The translations under genes and the position numbers were made by a program. 64,000 nt of DNA from contig NC_064622.1 in NCBI RefSeq assembly GCF_023898315.1, positions 167,916,178-167,980,177 of the forward strand. Reading direction: 5' to 3'. Under the pieces are notes generated by a model. That model was not told where the DNA came from, searched no databases, and saw only the letters and a program-made list of their open reading frames with translations. Origin of the DNA: Schistocerca nitens. Lineage: Eukaryota > Arthropoda > Insecta > Orthoptera > Acrididae. Shown piece by piece: positions 52,731 to 63,757 of this stretch. The first letter of the stretch is position 1, and every line of letters starts with the position of its first letter.

Positions 52731-54889
52731 ATTTAATGTTTTTATAGTGTCTGTCATAAAGGTAAATATGCCATGCAACATAATCAGTTGAAAGTACTGT
52801 TGGAACGAAATGTATGCATCCGTCTAACAGCAAATAGTGATGTAATACCTATCGTTCTGAAACTACAAATTCCTTACAAACGAAGCTGTTCTACTTGTGA
52901 CAACAGTCATTACTTTTTATGGTTCTAGTCATCATCTTTCATGATTCTAAAACGTATTGTTTCTCTTCACGGGGAATGTGCACTGACATGAATCTGAGCT
53001 GACTGAAGCAAAACGTGGTCCTATTGCTTTGTCGGTAAACCACCGCTCGCGCAATGACGTAATCATACTAATGCCCTCAGAAGAGGCAAGTCAGAATTCA
53101 TACACAAATTAGTTCAAATTTGGTAAACAAATCCTTACACACATACTTCATCAGATAGTTAGACCTCGTTGAAAGTTATAGAGTATACTGATTGTTAATT
53201 TAATGTAAATCAGTATATTATTTTTATAAATCGTAACCAAACGTCTCTTCTTTGAAAGAAAAATTATGTTTTTGGTACCATATCGTACTGCTTAGTGCGA
53301 ACCCCCGATAACCCACTCTACAGATGTTTACTTGCTTGTTCCCTGTTTTATAAACAGAAGTTCAGTGCCATAGCAGCGTTCACCGATTAAGCGTCGATAT
53401 TTCTGGCAGCAGACCAAATGATAGGCAACATCTGTAGTTCCACTATTAAACAACTGAATGCAGGGATGACGGTACAAGACTGAATAATTCCGTTTATATT
53501 CTAATCACAAATATTACAGAATATATATAGCACGGCTTTGTATTGAGAGCATAGTATGCTACTTATTTCACGAACATGAAGCCGGTGTTGTTGTGTATAA
53601 GGTCGTTTGTTTACTTTTTTCCCTAAAACCAGAACTTAAATATTACATGTATCTGTCCTGTTTTTACACAGTTTTTGCTAGAAACAGCAGTGGTGAATAA
53701 TTGTTGATGCTATGGGGACAAATTCAGATACATCAAAAGAGAAAAAGTTACTTTTCATAGGTAAGTACGACAAAGGTATAGTTATGATTATCGTACTAAT
53801 AATAGGCGGTTTTTGTGTTGAAAAATATCGAGACACAGTGTAATAAAGAGTTAATAACCCAGGATTCATTTATGTGACTTCATGATGTAACGAAATAGGC
53901 CGTGTACTGCGTACTAAAATGTTTTATACGCTCAAGTGTCAGCAAATATAAGTTTTAGGTCAGAAATACACGTCAGATATCGGTTCTTGATATTTTTGCT
54001 CATAGAATTGGATAATATCATTTTATATTCTCGCAACTATTAAAAATGAAGGTTCCGAGTCGTAGGAATCAAAACCACGTTTGGAAAATCCTACATATTT
54101 AAAGAAAACATTTTTAGAAGAAATTTACATGTCTCTAATACTTCGATTTTCACCTTGACCACGTCTCGCATAAAAAAAACCGAAAAGTCAACCAAATTAA
54201 GAGGGAATACAAAATGATACGTAGTCTGCTAAAGCGCTTACCTTATAAAAGTTATGTTTTTATAAAAAATCATCACCTTACGATAATTCATACCTCAGTA
54301 AAAAGTTTAGGGGCAAGAATAAACAAAACGCACTTTATATCATGACAAAACTATTCAGCTGTGATAAGCTTCAAACATTAAATATATAAACTGCATCTCA
54401 ACTCAAAATTTAGAAACATATCATTCACACACATGCTAGTTGTAATGTCGTGTTTGGATTGTTGTAACACTAAATCTACACTAAAAGAATGACAACATTA
54501 AAAAAGGCAACATTAAAATGCAATGTAGTCTTTAAGGGTATCAACAACTGCCTAGATCAAATTACATGGGATAATGGTAATACAAATGGCAAGATTTATT
54601 TATATAGAGGTTGATGAGTACATAGAAGTGGAGATACATATATATAATGTGATCATTGCATAGAAGCAGACGTTACGTTAAAGTTACGAAATCTGTATGA
54701 TATTTAATCTACAATATATCTGAACAATTATCAGCGAATTTCTTAAATGAATCAATATGTAAAAATTGTGCTTCACTTTAAAAAGGTGCATCATGTTTGG
54801 CACAGAAAAACTGAGCTGAGAGTTACTTGCTGGACGTTTTCTGAGAAAGATGGAATTTCAATTTTGGTGTGCGTCAAAGTATTTCGCAA
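52731..54889. other. No gene recognised
   Basis: Strongly AT-rich, with no frame longer than about 63 codons and no repeat matched inside the window. Confidence 0.55.
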
Positions 54890-55280
54890 ATATATTAAAA
54901 AACTAAAAACCCGCCTCGATTGCGAAAAAAGCACCTAGTGTTAACCCAGGTTTCGGCGTAGATAACTACACCTTCTTCAGAACAATAAAACCCACAAGTG
55001 CCTAAGAAGACCTTTGTCAATGATTAAAAGAACACCATAGCTATACTTTTATAAACGGAAAAGAAAAGGAAAACACAAACAGTACATATGTACAAAGTCA
55101 AAACCACTACTTAACTTAATAGTGTACGCTCCACCTCACACTGGCCTATGTTCGATGGGCCATGACCCGCCATAAACTGTTCTGTTCTGAAGAAGGTGTA
55201 GTTATCTACGCCGAAACCTGGGTTAACACTAGGTGCTTTTTTCGCAATCGTGGCGGGTTTTTAGCTTTTTAATATATTAA
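54890..55280. repeat. Fold-back (inverted-repeat) element 2
   Basis: Arms of about 95 bp (54890-54985 and 55185-55280) are nearly perfect inverted copies, including ATATTAAAAA, AAAACCCGCC and AGCACCTAGTGTTAACCCAG. The 200-bp centre is non-coding. Each arm's inner end carries a hammerhead-like motif: CTGAAGA, A, stem GGTGTAG, loop TTAT, stem CTACGCC, GAAACC (minus 54950-54980, plus 55187-55217). The 7-bp stem with one G-T pair is the strongest of the set. The near identity of the arms suggests a younger insertion or gene conversion between arms. Confidence 0.9.
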
Positions 55281-55392
55281 CCAACGATTGCTGACGCGCT
55301 GCGATGTTGAAGGTTCGTATTTCGCAAAGTTAGAGCCCATGTTTAAACTTTAATGTGTATGACACATAAGTGGAACCAGAAGTAACAATAAA

Positions 55393-55737
55393 GCCAACGG
55401 CTTTGCCACAGTGGTAAAACCGGTTCCCGTCAGATCACCGAATTTAAGCGCTGTCGGGCTGGGAAGCACTTGGATGGGTGACCATCCGGTCTGCCGAGCG
55501 CTGCTGGCAAGCGGGGTGCGTGCGCTCTGTCCTTGTGAGGCAAACTGAGGAGCTACTTGATTACGAAGTAGCGGCTCCGGTCTCGTAAACTGACATACGG
55601 CCGGGAGAGCGGTGTGCTGACCTCATGCCCCTTCGTATCCGCATCCAATGACGTCTGTGGGCTGAGGGTGACAGGGCGGCCGGTCGGTACCGTTGGGCCA
55701 TCATGGCCTGTTCGGACAGAGTTTAGTTTAGCTTTGG
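55393..55737 (+). mobile_element. 5S-rRNA-headed SINE (SINE3-type)
   Basis: The first ~110 bp resemble the 3' two-thirds of 5S rRNA, including its internal promoter: GTCAGATCACCGAATTTAAG, CGCTGTCGGGCTGGG, AGCACTTGGATGGGTGACCA and TCCGG. A non-rRNA body follows (GAGGCAAACTGAGGAGC, AGTAGCGGCTCCGGTC, GGCCGGTCGGTACCG) and a GTTTAGTTTAGC end. The 13-bp target duplication AAGYAACARTAAA (55380-55392 and 55738-55750, two mismatches) shows that it was retrotransposed. It is therefore not a 5S gene, although the promoter boxes look largely intact. Confidence 0.94.
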
Positions 55738-55750
55738 AAGCAACAGTAAA

Positions 55751-57143
55751 CCATAACGAGTACTGAAACTGATGGCCTTTTCTTAATTTCACAATACGCA
55801 TTACGTAAAATTTCCAACCTAGAAACACCAACTGCGCATCTTCGACATTTAGGCCGTTATGAAGAACAGAATTATGTATATAGTGCACTCCTCCGCCCCC
55901 AAATATCTTGGCTTTAAAGAAAATCTCTAAGACTGAAATCACATCAGGCGCAACGGCACACGCAAATTCCAATGAAATTTCAAGAGGAAGTCATGCAGGA
56001 GTACGCTGCATGTCCGTCCATCGAAAGTACACAAGCACTGGGCGATGTTCATCTTCAAATACGATTGATATATGAGTCATTCTTCTGGGGTACACAGCCT
56101 ATTTTAAAATAGTAATAACAGCAACCTCTATTACTAGAACCTGTAATGTGGAGAAGGATTATGTGCGATTAGTATTTTAATTTCGCTGCGGTTAATCAGA
56201 GTTTATAAAGATAGGACCAGAAAGTAAAATCGTAAGAATTTTGTCCCTGAAAGTATTTCAAAGTGTAATAAATCGCTAATTTTCTACATTTCGCAGCTCC
56301 ATTTTTTTTTTTTTCGTTGGAACACTAGGAAGTAACTTTGCCCTGCCGTAGACTCATAATTTTATTAACATAGAGATCTAACAATCCAATAAAATGCAAG
56401 ATAAAACCTAAAAAGTAGTGGTGGCTGTCACATCTTTTCCTTTAACAAAAAAAAAGTAGACAACTTCTCATCTGTAACATTCATTAACAACTGCAGTGAC
56501 CTGCGTATATCTCTTCGAATCTTTAAGCCTATCTAATTCTAGATTGCGTATGGAAAATATTAAGACGCCCATGAATGACGTGTATAAAATTATAATTTTA
56601 AACGGGATCTCTCTATATTAACAATGTAAGCTCATTCAAAACCTGCAGAAGCCTTATGGGCAACATTACACCGCATAATACCGTTACATTTGCAGTCATG
56701 TTTTCTCAGTTGCTGCAAATACTGACTCGTCCTAATAATGAAAATTATTATTATTCAGTTTTATGTAATACCTAATTAATATCATTTTTAATTCCTCCAT
56801 TATTTTATCATCATTATTAGTGTTACTATTATTATTATTATTATTATTGCCAATTATTATTTTTGTTTACAATGAAGATTATTAATACTGTGTGTGTTAC
56901 TTAATATTTTTGTATCCGTTGTTCCTGGTCAGATATAAGCGACACTAATCAAAAACTGTTGAGAAGACATGCTGATAAGATGAAGTTTTCTTATGATTCA
57001 ACAAAGAAAAAAAACATTGGAATGTAATGTCAATTAACAAGCCCATGGTTCGTAAACAGCTGACAAAAAAACTCTGAAAAATACACAAAAGTTCCATTAA
57101 CATATATTGCGCCACACTGACCAGGTATTTTGACGTTTGCAGC
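55751..57143. other. No gene recognised; ATT microsatellite
   Basis: An ATT-repeat run lies at about 56826-56850. The 139-codon minus-strand frame at 55553-55972 overlaps the 5S-type SINE and has no known domain. Confidence 0.5.
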
Positions 57144-57343
57144 TTCAAATGTTTCAAATGGCTCTGAGCATTGGGACTTAACATCTAAGGCCATCAGTCC
57201 CCTAGAAGTTAGAACTACTTAAACCTAACTAACCTAAGGACATTACACACATCCATGCCTGAGGCAGGATTCGAACCTGTGACCGTAGGAGTCGCGCGGT
57301 TGCGGACTGAAGCGCCTAGAACCGCTCGGCCACCACGGCCGGC
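57144..57343 (-). mobile_element. SINE-A, minus strand
   Basis: Full-length, with an exact target duplication GTTTGCAGC (57135-57143 and 57344-57352), or 10 bp if a preceding C is included. It has more point differences than most copies, so it may be older. Confidence 0.95.
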
Positions 57344-57717
57344 GTTTGCAGCGTCACAGAACATTACAATGTTCTTGTCAGTATCATTACGTGAAAACAA
57401 ATCCATCCCATCTGTTGCCTGTAGTTTTGACTCTTAGTGTATTCAGAAGAACATGAAGTTAATTTCGGCATAATATTCTGCCTAGCTTTGTAAATGGACT
57501 CACGTAAGGTGTCGACGTGTTTAATGGTTATTTCCTCATTTCATTTCATTACATGTAAGTTTTGATGTTCTCTCATATGTACCTTTTGTAGTTTTCCTCT
57601 TCATATCACAAACTATTTTCAGTATGTGAATTTTGCGTGACTGAGGTCGACTTGACTCTCGAGCACATCTGTGTTTGCAGTGGAGGCAGTTTTAGTAACA
57701 CATTTGCAACTCTTACA

Positions 57718-57900
57718 AATGGCTCTGAGCACTATGGGACTGCTGTGGTTATCAGTCCCCTAGAACTTAGAACTACTTAAACCTAACTAACCTAAGGACA
57801 TCACACACATCCATGCCCGAGGCAGGATTCGAACCTGCGACCGTAGCAGTCGCACGGTTCCGGACTGCGCGCCTAGAACCGCGAGACCACCGCGGCCGGC
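57718..57900 (-). mobile_element. SINE-A, variant subfamily, beside the Tc1-D end
   Basis: A minus-strand copy with a 10-bp target duplication AACTCTTACA (57708-57717 and 57901-57910). It shares the GTGGTCTCGCGG head and ACCACAGCAGT body variant with the copy at 26440. Its target includes the TA and first bases of the Tc1-D element, so it inserted at that element's left edge. Confidence 0.94.
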
Positions 57901-57908
57901 AACTCTTA

Positions 57909-60128
57909 CAATGAGGTGAAAAAAGACATGGGGTACTCCTAATATTGTGTCGGACCTACTCTTGCCCGGCGTACTGCAGCAACTCGACGTGGCATTTACA
58001 GACCAATTGCGTGATCGGATTGAAGAGTTCCTAGATAACAGAACGCAGCATGTCATTCCCAATGGAGAGAAGTCTTCCGAAGTTTGAGTGATTTCAGGTG
58101 TGCCGCAGGGGAGTGTCGTAGGACCGTTTCTATTCACAATATACATAAATGACCTTGTGTGTAACATCGGAAGTTCACTGAGGCTTTTTGCGGATGATGC
58201 TGTAGTATATCGAGAGGTTGTAACAATGGAAAATTGTACTAAAATGCAGGAGGACCTGCAACGAATTGACGCATGGTGCAGGGAATGGCAACTGAATCTC
58301 AATGTAGACAACTGTAATGTGCTGCGAATACATAGAAAGAAAGATCCTGTATCATTTAGCTACAATATAGCAGGTCAGCAACTGCAGTTAATTCCATAAA
58401 TTATCTGGGAGTAGGCATTAGGAGTGATTTAAAATGGAATGATTATGTAAAGTTGATCGTCGGTAAAGCAGATGCTAGACTGAGATTCATTGGAAGAATC
58501 CTAAGGAAATGCAATCCGAAAACTAAGGAAGTACGTTACAGTACACTTGTTCGCCCACTGCTTGAATATTGCTCACCTGTATGGGATCCGTACCAGATAG
58601 GGTTGATAGAAGAGATAGAGAAGATCCAACGGAGAGCAGCGCGCTGCGTTACAGGATCATTTAATAACCGCGAAAGCGTTACGGAGATGATAGATAAACT
58701 CCAGTGGAAGACTCTGCAGGAGAAACGCTCAGTAGCTAGGTACGGGCTTTTGTTGAAGTTTTGAGAACATACCTTCACCGAGGAGTCAAGCAGTATATTG
58801 CTCCCTCCCACGTATATCTCGCGAAGAGATCATGAGGATAAAATCAGAGAGATTAGAGCACACACAGAGGCATACCGACAATCTTTCTTTCCAGGAACAG
58901 TACGAGACTGGAATAGAAGGGAAACCGATAGAGGTACTCGAAGTACCCTCCGCCACACACCGTCAGGTGGCTTGCGGAGTGTGGGTGTAGATGTAGATGT
59001 AGACTCAACAAGTCGTTGGAAGTCCCCTGCTCAAATGTCGAGCCATGCTGCCTCCATAGCCGTCCATAAATGCGAAAATGGATCCGCTACAGAATTTTGT
59101 GCATCAACTGACCTCTCGATTACGCCCCACAAAAGTTCGATGGGATTCATGTCGAGGAATATGGGTGGGCAAATTATTCGCTCGAATTGTCCAGAATGTT
59201 CTTCAAACCAATGGGGAACAACTGTGGCCCAGTGACATGGTGCATTGTCATCCATCAACATTCTGTCGTTGTTTGGGGACATGAAGTCCATGAATGGCTG
59301 AAAATGGTCTCCAATTAATCTAAGCTAACCATTTCCAGTCAATTATCGGTTCATTTGGACCAGAGAACCCAGTCCATTCCATGTAAACACATCCCATCCC
59401 ATTATGGAATAACTACCGACTTCCATAGCGCCTTGTTGACAACGTGGGTCCATGGCTTTGTGCGGCCTGCGTCCCACTCGAATTGTACCATTAGCTCTTA
59501 CCAACAAAAATCAGGACTCGTGTGACCAGGCCTCGGTTTTCCAGTCGTTTAGGGTCAAACTGATAAGGTCACGAGCCCAGGAGAGGTTCTGAGGGCCATG
59601 ACGTGCTGTTAGCGAAGCCACTTGCTTCGATCGTCTGCTGCCGTAGCCCATTGACGCCAAATTGCGCCTTACTGTCCTAACGGATAACTCGTTGAACGTA
59701 CCACATTGATTTCTGCGGTTGTTTCACGCAGTTTGATTGTCTGCTAGTACTGACAACTCAACGCAAACGCATCTGCTTTCGGTCGTAGAATGAAGGCCGT
59801 CGGCTGCTGTGTTGTGTATGGTGAAAGGTAATACCCGAAATTAGGTATTCTCAGCACGTTTTTGACACTGTGGATTTCGGAATACTGAATTCCCTAAGGA
59901 TTTTCGAAATGGAATGTCCCATGCGTCTAGCTCCAACTACCATCCCGCTTTCAAAATCTGTTAACTCCCGTCGTGCGGCCATAATCAAGTCGGACACACT
60001 TCCACGTGAAGTACATGAATACAAGTGATAGCTCCGCCAATGCACTGCCCTTTCATACCTGGTGCACGCGATACTACCCCATCTGTATATGTGCATATCG
60101 CTATCCCATGACTTCCGTCGCCTCAATG
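57909..60128 (-). mobile_element. Tc1-like element (family Tc1-D) carrying a LINE
   Basis: Ends CAATGAGGTGAAAAAAGACA (left) and the inverse of CATTGAGGCGACGGAAGTCA (right) are flanked by TA at 57907-57908 and 60129-60130. Without the LINE at 57996-59001 the length is about 1.2 kb. Minus-strand transposase: MAARRELTDFESGMVVGARR (start near 59981) with helix-turn-helix MGHSISKILREFSIPKSTVS. A decayed middle follows, then MDDNAPCHWATVVPHWFEEHS with the second Asp, and FLDMNPIELLWGVIERSV with the catalytic Glu, at 59260-59100. Several stops and shifts. Confidence 0.93.
57996..59001 (+). mobile_element. LINE-B copy 2 inside Tc1-D
   Basis: A 5'-truncated copy of the LINE at 45944, with SGVPQGSVVGPFLFTIYINDL, LRLFADDAVVYREV (active site), CREWQLNLNVDNCNVLRI, a stop/shift near 58398 before NYLGVGIRSD, RLRFIGRILRKCN, LVRPLLEYCSPVWDPYQI and QRRAARCV. 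A second shift precedes RDHEDKIREIRAHTEAYRQS, and the 3' tail is GTAGATGTAGATGTAGA. No target duplication is clear. Protein identity with copy 1 is only moderate, so these are distinct subfamilies. Confidence 0.93.
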
Positions 60129-60130
60129 TA

Positions 60131-62450
60131 ATGTAGCATGTCCATTGCGCTTCACTACCCTTCAGCCATCGTTGGAATCCGAAAGCGTAACCTTTCTGAA
60201 GCATTATTTACCTTTCAATTCTACTCATCGTAACTGCAGCAGCATCAGAGAGCATGTTCACCGTTCAATGATGTTCTGTAGAATTCAACATGAAACCACG
60301 AACTACCACTCCAAGTAAGCTGGGCGGTCTCGAGACCTGCTGGTAATTAAACTTGTACGGGAGGAGGGGTCCTGCCACCTAAGCATACATGATTATGAGA
60401 GGCGTGGTCCAAGATACTAATCCAGGCGGGTGTAAAAGGAATTAACGCAATGGAAAATAATAAACGCTAAAATGATGATTTGGCCCTGTCTGACTACCCC
60501 CTGAAGCAGACCTTAGGATCTCTTAATGCTCTTTTTTACATATAAATTACAATCTAAACATAAATAAATGATGAAGGGAGCTAATACTACTAAATGATAA
60601 ACGTTGTTGATCAATATATAGTTATTATAGGTTGAAATCGACCCTTTAAGTACAATTGTCTATATTTCCTAACTAAAATTATTAATCAGTTGCCCAACTC
60701 TGCCCCTTATTATGACTGCGCGGTCTAATATCACTAACGGAAAATGACTGACATCATCTACATACCAAACACTACTTTCAAAGATGATCTACGGTGGTGT
60801 GGAACCTCAGTGGAAATAAACAAATGTGATCACAGCTGTTTAGCTTTATAACCCTAATAAGCCAAAGCAATTTGTAATATCACTGCATGTGTTGCATCCG
60901 GTGCGTCGAAGTGATGGTTCTCGTACTCGTCTGCGACGATGGAAGAACTCCAGCCACAAATAAACTCTTTCAAACACTAGGACGGCAGAAAGCGGTCCTC
61001 TGACTAATATACTCTAATACTGTCTTCTCCTCTCTGTGTTCTACAGACGAGAAACGCGAACTCCCAGCGACAAGGAGAGTTCAGATAATGTCTCAACGTA
61101 AGAATAGGCAGAAGAAGTGCTCTCAATTACTAAACGCTACGTACTCAACGACGACTTCCAACACAGAGATGAAGTCCAGAATCGTATAGGTTCGCAACAG
61201 TTCTGTTCTAGCTATAAACTCTCCTGAGAGCAAAGACAGCAAGTTCATCTGTACCAACAAAGCTATTATCGAGCGACCGTCACACACGGGCGCACACAAC
61301 GGAAGACCTCATCTTTCCACCACTGGCTTCCCAGCAAGACTCGGTTGGCCACCCTCGTAATTCCGAAAACGAATCATATTCCCGAAGCCACGGAATATTC
61401 TCCCTCTCTGCAGATTCTTTCGAACTCCGACCAACCATATTTTAGTCTTTTGTCGTCCATCGCGGAAATCTTGCGAGGAAAAACCTACACTCGTTCAATG
61501 GTACGGTTCTGAGTAAAAATTCTTGGAAATAACCCAGCCTGCATGGTTTCCGAGGTTCCGCTTCTTCGTTCCTCTCACCTGCGTCCAAGATTTGCAGAGT
61601 TCCCGGCTATCCTTCCAGTCCTGCTACAATAGCGGCCGACCGTCAGCCTATTGTGCTCCAGAGCTCAGGCGCCACGACATCCGTCTAGCTACTTCCTGTT
61701 TTTAAGCAGGACGAACACCTGTGCAGGCTTTCCACCCAGAGCTTGAGTTCTGCCTGCCATTTCATCTCCACTGGCGTTCTAACCTCTACTAGTATAGGCA
61801 AACATTCATTACGCCGTTCTGTTAATAAAGACACTCCGTCACCTTTCATGCAATAAGCGTTAACAATTATTTACAAGGTCTACGTGACAATGTCAGTCTC
61901 CTTTAAATATTCATATATACGATGTACAATATATCAAATGATACCTACTTGTGGTTGTAGCTCACGGCAAAGTATGTGGATGGGTGCCTGTAAGGTGCGG
62001 GATTATAGCCACCTTACAGTGGGTTCTGCGCCTGTGCGGGGGCGGTGCGGAAATTGGTACAATGGAGCTGTATCGTACCCTTCGTCGCTTGTCGGACGGC
62101 ACGTACAAAGTGGGGTTATGACCCTTCATCATGAACACAAAAATGCACAGACACCATCTTGTCATCAATATGAAGCCCTGCCACTGTTCTGAGGCGCATA
62201 TCGACGGTGAGGACTTCTCTTTCAAGGAAACTGAGGACCCGCTCGACTATTGTGAAGCATCGATGAGAGGGCTACTGTATCTTCAATGTTCGTCTTAACG
62301 AAGAGGATATGACAGGGCGACTAGAACGTGAGAGTCCGCCAGCTTTGCCAGACGGAGGACCATTGACAGCACCCAGATTCAGGGTACTGCAGTAGGCTTC
62401 CACGAGAACTTCTGAGCAACAGGTCGCTGTTTCTTTACGGGAGGTAGCAA
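60131..62450. other. No gene recognised
   Basis: The 60300-61870 stretch is coherent and non-coding and could be an unrecognised repeat, but nothing in the window matches it. The frame at 61884-62192 (102 codons) has no recognised domain. Confidence 0.45.
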
Positions 62451-62454
62451 CAAT

Positions 62455-62570
62455 ACGAGACTGGAATAGAACGGAGAACCGATAGAGGTACTCAAGAGTA
62501 CTCCCCGCCTCACACCGGCAGGTGGCATGCGGAGTATGGATGTAGATGTGGATGTAGATGCCGTTATCTG
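62455..62570 (+). mobile_element. LINE-B copy 3, 3' end only
   Basis: GAGACTGGAATAGAACGGAG, CGATAGAGGTACTC, CAGGTGGCATGCGGAGTATG and a GATGTAGATGTGGATGTAGA tail match the last ~110 bp of LINE-B copy 2. Severely 5'-truncated. Confidence 0.88.
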
Positions 62571-62585
62571 CGTCCCATGGAGTGT

Positions 62586-62786
62586 TCAAATGGTTCAAAT
62601 GGCTCTGAGCACTATGGGAGTTAACATCTGAGGTCATCAGTCCCCTAGAACTTAGAACTACTTAAACCTAACTAACCTAAGGACATCACACACATCCATG
62701 CCCGAGGCAGGATTCGAACCTGCGACCGTAGCGGTCGTGCGGTTCCAGACTGTGGCGCCTAGAACCGCTCGGCCACAACGGCCGGC
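62586..62786 (-). mobile_element. SINE-A, minus strand
   Basis: Full-length, with target duplication CCCATGGARTGT (62574-62585 and 62787-62798, one mismatch). It inserted directly downstream of the LINE-B tail. Confidence 0.95.
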
Positions 62787-62798
62787 CCCATGGAATGT

Positions 62799-63417
62799 GA
62801 CGGGGCGTTGAGCGCCACTGGCTGACGGACTGAGCATTTCCGGTTGAAGCCCGAGCATCAGCAGTTCTTTGTCATTTACTGTTTATCAGTTCTGGAAGGT
62901 TTTACAAATTTCTTGTGTTTGTAATGTTTGTATATTGTGTAAATAGGTGCACTCTCCGTCCATCAGTTCAGCTGCGCTGTGCTCCGGCTGGAATTCGATG
63001 ATCGTAATAAATTTGCTTTCATTACCAAGTGTTGTACCTCATTGACGATTCTGCTTTCGGAATTGCACTTGATTCTGGTTAAGATGTGACAATATTCCAT
63101 TAAAAAAGACGTTGGCCCAGCATGGAGAACTCTGAGGTGGTTTTTATCCAAATGTGAAGGCTAATGGCTGCTGCCAGTGGTGATATTGATAATGTTGATC
63201 TAGAATCACCATAATACTCTCTCTTAAACGTTTCGTACTTCCCAAGCAAATACCTTGTTTAATATGACAGTTCGTCTCACCCAATTTTACTTGGATTAGC
63301 ACCAAGATACTATACGCATGTGTGCCGTCTTTCTCCACACTTCTCCCCTGTCTGGGTATGGCATCCTCTTATGCAGAAAACAAAACGTTATCTACTAAAC
63401 TGAGACAAATTTCAGTT
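62799..63417. other. No gene recognised
   Basis: Short frames only and no repeat match inside the window. Confidence 0.5.
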
Positions 63418-63757
63418 TCTTTAAAGTCAGTACCGCCATTAGACTGTTTTTTATTTGCAGTGTTACATTTACATGATCATGATTTCGGCTTCAAAGTGCC
63501 ATTATCAAGTGTTTTAATGTTATACAGTGCCTAAAATGGCATACTGTCGTATTTAAAATACACTATTAGACACTTTGTCCAAGGGTCAATTATTGACCTT
63601 GTGTCTAATAGTGTACTTTAAATACGATAGTATGCCATCTTAGGCACTGTATAACATTAAAACACTTGATAATTGCACTTTCAAGCCGAAATCATGATCG
63701 TGTAAATGTAACACTGCAAATAATAAACAGTCTAATGGCGGTACTGACTTTAAAGAA
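63418..63757. repeat. Fold-back (inverted-repeat) element 3
   Basis: Arms at 63418-63573 and 63601-63757 are inverted copies with few mismatches, sharing TTAAAGTCAGTACCGCCATT, TTTGCAGTGTTACATTTACA, TTTTAATGTTATACAGTGCC and CACTATTAGACAC. The loop of only 27 bp itself contains the palindrome GGTCAATTATTGACC, so the whole unit can form one long hairpin. Each arm has a weak hammerhead-like module, CTTGATAA(T)…GCCGAAATC (minus 63481-63509, plus 63664-63693). There is no coding capacity. Confidence 0.92.

Noticed and set aside
55393-55510. 5S rRNA gene
   Set aside because: Only the internal part of 5S is present, fused to a SINE body and flanked by a target duplication.
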